From ECT2AJA-044 sp965658225 (GTDB lineage: Bacteria > Bacteroidota > Bacteroidia > Flavobacteriales > ECT2AJA-044), in assembly GCA_965658225.1 (NCBI GenBank), contig CBFHRK010000004.1, positions 25,442-89,441 of the forward strand: DNA of 64,000 bases, written 5' to 3'. The notes under the pieces are model-generated. The model did no database searches. It was given only the letters and a program-made list of their open reading frames with translations, and had not been told where the DNA came from. Position numbers and translations under genes: made by a program. Shown here one piece after another: positions 58,554 through 64,000 of this stretch (within the stretch, counting starts at the first letter, position 1; each line of letters begins with the position of its first letter).

Positions 58554-59504
58554 ATGAGTAAGAATATACTGGTTGTGGGCGCGGCCGGACAAATAGGAAC
58601 GGAACTCGTTATGGAGCTCCGCAAACAATATGGCGACGACCATGTCATTGCCGGAGATATCCGTCCCGCCTCCGATGAAATTATGGCCTCCGGACACTTT
58701 GCACCGATGGACATCACGGATCGAATGCGCTTGGAGGAAATCATCGAGCGCCATGAAATCGATACCGTTTTTCAAATGGCCGCTCTATTGAGCGGAACAG
58801 CCGAGCAAAAACCTCAATACGCTTGGCATTTAAATATGACCGGGCTTCTCAATGTATTGGAATTGGCCCGCGAAGGGAAAATTAAACACGTTTATTGGCC
58901 ATCCAGCATCGCCGTATTTGGCCACACTACCCCGAAAGAAAACACGCCTCAACTAACCATCGCCGAACCGAGTACCGTTTACGGTATATCGAAATTAGCG
59001 GGTGAACGCTGGTGCGAGTACTACCACAAAAAATTCGGTGTCGATGTGCGCAGTATTCGCTATCCCGGAATTATTTCGTGGAAATCGAAACCGGGTGGCG
59101 GCACTACCGATTACGCAGTTGAAATCTATTATGACGCCATCGAAAAAGGCGCTTACACGTCGTTTTTAAATGAAGGCACCCGCCTTCCCATGATGTATAT
59201 GGACGATGCCATACGGGCCACCATTGAACTCATGCAGGCTCCAGCCGCTAGGCTGAAAATACGCTCTTCATACAATTTGGCCGGTATTTCCTTTGCCCCA
59301 GAAGAAGTTGCGGCATCCATTCAAAAGTTGATGCCCGAATTCGAAATGAGCTACAATCCCGATTTCCGGCAAGCAATAGCCGATAGCTGGCCTTCAAGTA
59401 TTGACGATGGCCCTGCTCGGGCCGATTGGGGGTGGAAACACGAGTACGACCTCGATCGAATGACGGAAACGATGCTGCATCATTTGAAAGAAAAATTAGC
59501 ATAA
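58554..59504 (+). CDS. SDR-type L-threonine 3-dehydrogenase / NAD epimerase
   Basis: 316-residue NAD-dependent short-chain extended dehydrogenase. Start MSKNILVVGAAGQIGTELVM gives the GxxGxxG cofactor loop, and Tyr/Lys pair YGISKLAGERWCEYY the catalytic residues. The section RYPGIISWKSKPGGGTTDYA is characteristic of SDR-type threonine dehydrogenases, which turn threonine into 2-amino-3-oxobutyrate, so this is the best call over a sugar epimerase. Divergent from trhO (102 bases) and followed by a bidirectional terminator. A 2-amino-3-ketobutyrate ligase, its usual partner, is not here. Confidence 0.87.
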   Translation: MSKNILVVGAAGQIGTELVMELRKQYGDDHVIAGDIRPASDEIMASGHFAPMDITDRMRLEEIIERHEIDTVFQMAALLSGTAEQKPQYAWHLNMTGLLNVLELAREGKIKHVYWPSSIAVFGHTTPKENTPQLTIAEPSTVYGISKLAGERWCEYYHKKFGVDVRSIRYPGIISWKSKPGGGTTDYAVEIYYDAIEKGAYTSFLNEGTRLPMMYMDDAIRATIELMQAPAARLKIRSSYNLAGISFAPEEVAASIQKLMPEFEMSYNPDFRQAIADSWPSSIDDGPARADWGWKHEYDLDRMTETMLHHLKEKLA

Positions 59505-59532
59505 AAAAAGGGCCTGTTGAGGCCCTTTTCCT
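59503..59532. terminator. Bidirectional terminator
   Basis: AAAAGGGCC-TGTTGA-GGCCCTTTT with T tails on both sides; between two converging genes. Confidence 0.9.
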
Positions 59533-59552
59533 TTATAATCACATCTAGAATA

Positions 59553-61682
59553 TTAGAGTTCTTTCACTCCCGTATTCCAAAGTACAAAGCTGTACATATC
59601 CGAATACTCTTCAATCACCTTCGAAATCGGTTTCCCTGCACCGTGCCCGGCGTCCGTTTCAATGCGAATTAGCGTCGGGTTACTCCCTGCTTGCGCGGCC
59701 TGAAGCGCAGCGGCAAACTTAAAGCTGTGCGCCGGAACTACACGATCGTCGTGGTCTCCGGTAGTAATCATCGTTGCTGGATATTCAGTGCCCGCCGTTA
59801 CATTGTGCAAAGGAGAATACCCGTACAGGTATTGGAACATCTCCGCACTTTCTTCACTGCTTCCGTATTCTGGTACCCAGCCCCAGCCCACAGTAAATTT
59901 GTGGTAACGGAGCATATCGAGCACTCCTACGGCCGGAATTGCCGCGGCAAAAAGCTCAGGGCGTTGCGTCATACACGCACCAACTAGGAGTCCGCCATTG
60001 CTTCCGCCCATGATGGCCAAATGATCTGAACTCGTGTATCCGGCCTCAATAAGGTATTCGCCAGCACTGATAAAATCGTCGAAAACGTTTTGCTTCTTCA
60101 TGAGCATTCCGGCGTTGTGCCACTCTTCACCGTACTCACCGCCTCCGCGCAAATTGGGCATAGCGAATACGCCGCCATTCTCGAGTAACAATAAACGAGA
60201 GGTGCTAAAACTTGGGGTCAAAGAAATATTAAAACCGCCGTATCCATAGAGAAGGGTCGGATTCGTTCCATCGAGTTCAAGTCCTTTCTTGTGTACGATG
60301 AACATAGACACCTCTGTACCATCTTTACTTTTGTAGAATACTTGCTTTGATTCGTATTCTTCGGGGTCGAAGGCTAAATCTGCCTGATAATAAACTTCCG
60401 ACTCGCCGCTGGCTACGTCGTACGCATATATACTTCCTGGATCCGTAAAGCTCGTATAGCTATAGTAAAGCGTTTCCCAATCTTTTTCACCGCCAAAACC
60501 ACCTGCGGAACCAGCGCCTGGAAGTTCAATCTCATTGGCTTCCGTTCCATCGTAGTTCATGCGGTAGATCTTCGACATGGCATTCTCCAAGTACGAGACA
60601 AACATTTGGCCCCCGCCGGTTGAAACCGATGAAAGGTATACCTCGCGTTCAGGCACAATCGTTTCCCAATTATCGGGACTTGGATTCGCAGGGTCTACCG
60701 CCACAATTCGGCGCATCGGTGCCTCTAAATCGGTTGCCACGATGAATTTTCCATTTTTGAAATCAACTACGTCACTTTTCGAAGCAAAATCGTTGGTCAT
60801 GGGAACGAATCCCTCATCGAGCCGATTAGGCTCTTGGAACCAAACATTAACGCCTTCGGTTCCTTGTGCTTCGTAAAGAACAAAGTACTCTTTGTCTTCC
60901 GTTAAATTTCCGAAGTGGTACAAACGAGGATTGTCTTCGTTTTTATAAATCAGTTTGTCCTCCGATTGAGGAGTTCCGATTTCATGGTAATATACCATGT
61001 GAAAGTCACTGGATGCAGAAAGCTCTGTTCCCTCTTGTGGCGCAGGGTAACGCGAGTAAAAGAACCCGTTTTCGTACCAGCTGGCGCCACTAAATTTGCA
61101 CCATTCGAGTACATCTTCAACGTCTTCGTTTTTTTCAATATCGCGAACGTGAATAGAGCTCCAGTCGCTTCCCGCCTCGCTCAAGCTGTAGGCCATTAAG
61201 GTGTGATCGTCATTTGCTCCGAGCAATGAAATACTCACGGTGCCGTTTTCGCTCATCGCATTCGGGTCCATAAACACTTTTTCTTCGCCGTCTCCTTTGC
61301 GGTAATAAATGACCGATTGGTCTTGAAGTCCGTCGTTCTTGGATATAAAAACATAGTCGCCCACCTTATTTGGTGCCCCAACACGTGGGTAATTGATGAG
61401 TTCGGTCATTCGGTCTGCCAATTGCTGACGGTATCCTATTTGCTTCAGGTATCCTTGTGTCACCTCATTTTGGGCGGTTACCCAGGCTTCGGTTTCGGAG
61501 CTCGTATCGTTTTCGAGCCAGTTATAGGGGTCGGCTACCTCAGTTCCAAAATACTCGTGAACCACTTCTCCCTTCTTCGTTTCCGGATACTCCAATGCCA
61601 TAGCTGCTTCTTCTTTTTGAGGACTCGCGCACGATGCTAAAATCGCCACTGCTCCCAGAAAAAATAATTTCGTTGATTTCAT
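59553..61682 (-). CDS. Prolyl oligopeptidase family serine peptidase (S9A)
   Basis: 709-residue lipoprotein (lipobox AILASC) that should cut short peptides after proline in the periplasm. The N-terminal start of the family (VHEYFGTEVADPYNWLEND) and the seven-blade propeller (about 80-430) are followed by the hydrolase domain with SNGGLLVGACM after GG (Ser), TGDHDDRVVPAHSFKFA (Asp) and ETDAGHGAGKP (His). Length is normal. Related S9A enzymes are common exported peptidases in Bacteroidota. Confidence 0.95.
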   Translation of the reverse strand: MKSTKLFFLGAVAILASCASPQKEEAAMALEYPETKKGEVVHEYFGTEVADPYNWLENDTSSETEAWVTAQNEVTQGYLKQIGYRQQLADRMTELINYPRVGAPNKVGDYVFISKNDGLQDQSVIYYRKGDGEEKVFMDPNAMSENGTVSISLLGANDDHTLMAYSLSEAGSDWSSIHVRDIEKNEDVEDVLEWCKFSGASWYENGFFYSRYPAPQEGTELSASSDFHMVYYHEIGTPQSEDKLIYKNEDNPRLYHFGNLTEDKEYFVLYEAQGTEGVNVWFQEPNRLDEGFVPMTNDFASKSDVVDFKNGKFIVATDLEAPMRRIVAVDPANPSPDNWETIVPEREVYLSSVSTGGGQMFVSYLENAMSKIYRMNYDGTEANEIELPGAGSAGGFGGEKDWETLYYSYTSFTDPGSIYAYDVASGESEVYYQADLAFDPEEYESKQVFYKSKDGTEVSMFIVHKKGLELDGTNPTLLYGYGGFNISLTPSFSTSRLLLLENGGVFAMPNLRGGGEYGEEWHNAGMLMKKQNVFDDFISAGEYLIEAGYTSSDHLAIMGGSNGGLLVGACMTQRPELFAAAIPAVGVLDMLRYHKFTVGWGWVPEYGSSEESAEMFQYLYGYSPLHNVTAGTEYPATMITTGDHDDRVVPAHSFKFAAALQAAQAGSNPTLIRIETDAGHGAGKPISKVIEEYSDMYSFVLWNTGVKEL

Positions 61683-61983
61683 CTTTTCGTGATTTAGGGG
61701 GGAAATTTACGAAATAAAGAGCCTAAGGTAATTGAGCTCCGCTATGGTCCTTAACGGAAAACAACAATCAAGGCGCATTCAACTTCAAGAAAACCTTACT
61801 TGACAACAATTTATTTACAAGTCAGAACACCTTAGTGATGTCTTTTGAAGAAAAAAGAATCCGCTTTTTGAAAAAAATAGGCGGATCTCTTTCCGCGATT
61901 TGGGTGGATCAGTTTTCGCGATTTATACAACTTAAATGCCAAAGGGTCAACACTCAACCATGTTTTCAAATTTTATGCAATCA
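61683..61983. other. Intergenic with IS21-type end
   Basis: 300 bases between the prolyl oligopeptidase and the Rhs region; holds the inverted IS21 terminal units at 61880-61924 and otherwise AT-rich sequence without a gene. Confidence 0.6.
61880..61924 (-). repeat. IS21-type terminal units, inverted
   Basis: Two units on the minus strand (AAATCGCGAAAACTGATCCACC and CAAATCGCGGAAAGAGATCC) match those at 1257-1327. No istA or istB is next to them. Probably a solo end left by deletion or by a different copy. Confidence 0.65.
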
Positions 61984-62325
61984 TTATAAAGAGAAGTAAT
62001 ACAAGACAGGACCCAAAAAGAGGGCAAGAATTAAGAAACGTCCAAAAACTTTACTTAATTGGGATTCATTTTCATATTCATCTATCGCTTGTTGTGATTT
62101 TTTTAATCTCACGTAGTAAACATAAAATATTAAATAAAGACCCGAATACACTATAAGTACCATAACCTGAATATTCTTTACATATTCTGGGTCAAAAAAT
62201 AATTGGAAGACGAAATAAGCATCCCAGGTCAGAAGTAATGTCAGAAATCCGGAAGCTCCGAATTTCAAGTCAAAACTTCCTGTCAATCGCAGAAGGTCTA
62301 GAGATCTGTAAAAGAGGTAATTCAT
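61984..62325 (-). CDS. Small membrane protein, putative immunity protein (module B)
   Basis: 113 residues with three hydrophobic helices (about 25-45, 50-70 and 95-113; e.g. GFLTLLLTWDAYFVFQLFF and VMVLIVYSGLYLIFYVYY). No recognised family. The start is one base after the stop of the Rhs-type fragment upstream, a spacing usual for toxin-immunity pairs. I read it as the immunity partner of that C-terminal tip; the membrane nature hints that the toxin acts on the inner membrane. Confidence 0.6.
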   Translation of the reverse strand: MNYLFYRSLDLLRLTGSFDLKFGASGFLTLLLTWDAYFVFQLFFDPEYVKNIQVMVLIVYSGLYLIFYVYYVRLKKSQQAIDEYENESQLSKVFGRFLILALFLGPVLYYFSL

Positions 62326-62326
62326 G

Positions 62327-63106
62327 CTATTTTAAATTAATTGGTACAAGAATTCCTTGTGAAGGAATAGGAATAAATATTACACCTGATTTCTCCGCAA
62401 AATCAACGGACTCATAGAATTCATCAAATCCCCCATTAATCTGCACTATTCCTAGGCCAAGGGCGGTCACTTGTACTGCTGGATGCCGAACTTGCCCCAT
62501 AGCTGCTATTCCAACATTTACTCCTAATCGGGCTTTATCGTCCCAAGATTGATCGCTATTAGGCCCTGTATACTCCAATCCAGCAAGGGCTAATTCAGCA
62601 CCGGTAAAATACCCTCCGAGTCTCGCTGCTGAACGCGCATATTTAGAATACTTCGCAGCTTCGGCAGCATCATCAACAAGACTTATACCTCTAGATGGCT
62701 TAGGCTTCATATCCGCTGAGCTTTTCAGACTATTCTCTAACATTGTAGCTGATAGACCCGCTCCTTGAATTACCTGTCCTGCCTGATCTAATTGTTCATT
62801 AGAAATACTAAATGTATTGTTAGAATTAGTATTCTCAGGTAGCATTCTTTCTTGACCCGCTACCACGGAGACAGGTTCCATTACATAAGTATCAAACTCA
62901 TTTTTTGGATCTCCAGGTCCTCCATCTAGCCTCCCATCGGGATCAAACCTCATTATTGGATTATTCTGCACGAAATTGTAGGGAGTAAGCCAGCTTCGTT
63001 CGGATGCCATTGGATCCACACTCAACCAAACACTTAGATTCGAATTATAATACCTCGCTCCATAGTAGTTGTACTTATTTCCACTCAGTAATAGCGGTAA
63101 TAGTAA
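62327..63106 (-). CDS. Rhs core remnant with polymorphic toxin tip (module B, no start)
   Basis: The open frame begins without a start (in-frame TGA at 63107-63109) and reads NKYNYYGARYYNSNLSVWLS then VDPMASERSW, LTPYNFVQNNPIMRFDPDGR, which is the conserved end of the Rhs-repeat core. Here the core is followed by a variable tip (about 200 residues, containing ISLVDDAAEAAKYSKYARS and GYFTGAELALAGLEY) that ends IPIPSQGILVPINLK. Loss of the main Rhs body makes this a displaced tip, which can recombine into an intact Rhs gene to swap toxins. The toxin type is not recognised. A shorter start at ATG 63025 exists. Confidence 0.75.
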   Translation of the reverse strand, partial: LLLPLLLSGNKYNYYGARYYNSNLSVWLSVDPMASERSWLTPYNFVQNNPIMRFDPDGRLDGGPGDPKNEFDTYVMEPVSVVAGQERMLPENTNSNNTFSISNEQLDQAGQVIQGAGLSATMLENSLKSSADMKPKPSRGISLVDDAAEAAKYSKYARSAARLGGYFTGAELALAGLEYTGPNSDQSWDDKARLGVNVGIAAMGQVRHPAVQVTALGLGIVQINGGFDEFYESVDFAEKSGVIFIPIPSQGILVPINLK

Positions 63107-63192
63107 TCATCATAGTTCAGAAGGGGCAAAGACCTCAGAAAAAAAAAACGGGCCTAAGGTCTTGCTACAGGTAATGTTTTGGCGCGAGTTGC

Positions 63193-63408
63193 TCAAAGTG
63201 CCTTTAATAAAAAAATTAAAGAAAAAAGTAATAACACAAGAACAGCTCCAATTCTATTTACCCTTCCACTGTTTTTGTCATAATTATCATAGGCATCTTC
63301 GGACTTCTTTCTTTCTACGAACCTTCTATTTCGCCAACTAACCAGTATTGCCAAAATCAAGAATATGCAACCTAAAATGATATTTTTCAAAGTTTCGGAC
63401 AATTCCAT
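63193..63408 (-). CDS. Small two-helix membrane protein, putative immunity protein (module A)
   Basis: 71 residues with two hydrophobic helices (ILGCIFLILAILVSW and IGAVLVLLLFSLIFLL) around a charged loop (RNRRFVERKKSEDAYDN). No known family. It starts three bases after the upstream tip stop, again suggesting a toxin-immunity pair. Confidence 0.62.
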   Translation of the reverse strand: MELSETLKNIILGCIFLILAILVSWRNRRFVERKKSEDAYDNYDKNSGRVNRIGAVLVLLLFSLIFLLKAL

Positions 63409-63411
63409 GGT

Positions 63412-63996
63412 TTATTTTTTTCTTTCACTCAGACGCTCAGCACCTGTCAACTTTAATCTAGCTCCTTGTTTTAATAGCTCATTCCCAGTCTCCAAAACAT
63501 TTGTGATTTCTCGAGACATATCAGGTGTTGGACCTGGAATCGCCTTATCCAGTAACGCATCAAGTATGATTCCACCACCTACCCAGGCTCCTTCCTTTCC
63601 CGATTCTCCCAGTTGTCCCGTTAATCCATAGGTTAGTATTTCTAAGCCAGACCCGAGAAGGGAGGTAAACTCACCAGCCCCTGCAACTGCCAAACCAGGT
63701 GCTGCTCCCACGCCAGCAATCCCGGCGCCAACTATGGCGCCACCATAACCTGCAACTGCAGTTGCATCACCAACATCCTGCATGTTTTGTGCTGTATTTA
63801 ATAGAGACTCCTTATTCTCAATTGCATAAGAAGTTACGGGGTCTTTTCCTGAGAGTCTATCCAGATAAAACCCTTTCAAATACATTTCTCCAATTTCGTT
63901 ACGTTCTCTGTTCCCAGTACCGATTTTAGATACTAAAAACCCCCCTTCAGTACCTGTAACAACTCCACCTATATCATCGGCATGCTTATGAGCCAT
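63412..63996 (-). CDS. Rhs/polymorphic toxin C-terminal region (module A, probably partial)
   Basis: 194 residues to the stop at 63412; the frame stays open to the window edge, so the N-terminus probably lies outside. It begins AHKHADDIGGVVTGTEGGF, VSKIGTGNRERNEIGEMYLK, then a hydrophobic Gly/Ala stretch (AVAGYGGAIVGAGIAGVGAA) typical of C-terminal toxin regions near Rhs cores, and a GEFTSLLGSGLEILTYGLTG stretch. The final ~60 residues are a variable charged tip. No nuclease motif is seen. With the membrane partner downstream, a membrane-active toxin is plausible. Confidence 0.55.
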   Translation of the reverse strand: MAHKHADDIGGVVTGTEGGFLVSKIGTGNRERNEIGEMYLKGFYLDRLSGKDPVTSYAIENKESLLNTAQNMQDVGDATAVAGYGGAIVGAGIAGVGAAPGLAVAGAGEFTSLLGSGLEILTYGLTGQLGESGKEGAWVGGGIILDALLDKAIPGPTPDMSREITNVLETGNELLKQGARLKLTGAERLSERKK

Positions 63997-64000
63997 TTTC

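Overview
The window is a chromosomal stretch of a Bacteroidota bacterium, most likely a marine member of the Flavobacteriales. The evidence is a type IX secretion (T9SS) sorting tail, TonB-dependent receptors with carboxypeptidase-regulatory-like N-termini, an HYC_CC_PP family gene, Bacteroidota-type promoters (TTG, 19-20 bases, TAnnTTTG) and starts that mostly lack strong Shine-Dalgarno sites. Runs of N at 32110-32206, 45097-45194, 47481-47490 and 54063-54162 are assembly gaps, and three of them cut genes. Two further genes are broken next to short homopolymers, so frameshifts may be real or sequencing errors.

Layout. 1-7500 is accessory DNA around a tRNA-Ala(GGC) gene: an IS21 end and istA fragment, a Fic protein, copies of the tRNA 3' flank, a frameshifted HExxH lipoprotein protease, and a YoeB/YefM-type toxin-antitoxin pair between short hairpin repeats. 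7.5-11.3 kb holds envelope proteins, a T9SS cargo with FG-GAP repeats and a TIGR03032 protein. 11.3-17.1 kb is a complete RND efflux operon. 17.2-20 kb holds envelope proteins and a formylglycine-generating-enzyme-like lipoprotein. 20.0-20.6 kb is a collapsed FIST-hybrid kinase pseudogene, followed by a YebC gene.

21.5-31.4 kb is an alpha-glucan locus: alpha-glucan phosphorylase, a small E-set protein, and the operon glgE - maltokinase - glgB - GH57. Maltokinase makes maltose-1-phosphate, GlgE polymerises it, GlgB branches it, and the phosphorylase and GH57 enzyme trim or degrade the polymer. No trehalose synthase is present. Then come a gapped hybrid kinase (31.5-32.4 kb), a metal-handling operon (HYC_CC_PP, HMA-domain protein, TonB receptor), an IS3 orfB remnant, and an operon of an Oar-like TonB receptor, a 47-residue membrane peptide and a radical SAM protein.

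40.8-52 kb holds ComF, a coiled-coil membrane protein, a very large outer-membrane barrel, an OmpA lipoprotein, REP-like palindromes, gene debris, an MFS-GNAT pair, a DUF1573 protein and a two-component system. 52-61.7 kb holds a CocE/S15 hydrolase, an ORF6N protein, a 44-bp tandem repeat, tyrosine catabolism (hppD, hmgA) with trhO, a threonine-dehydrogenase-type epimerase and a prolyl oligopeptidase. 61.7-64 kb is another accessory edge: an IS21 end and two Rhs-type C-terminal modules, each followed by a small membrane protein that looks like an immunity gene.

Short GC-rich hairpins of the form GGCC-TNNC-GGCC with variable stems recur across the window, both inside and outside genes, and may be a dispersed palindromic element.
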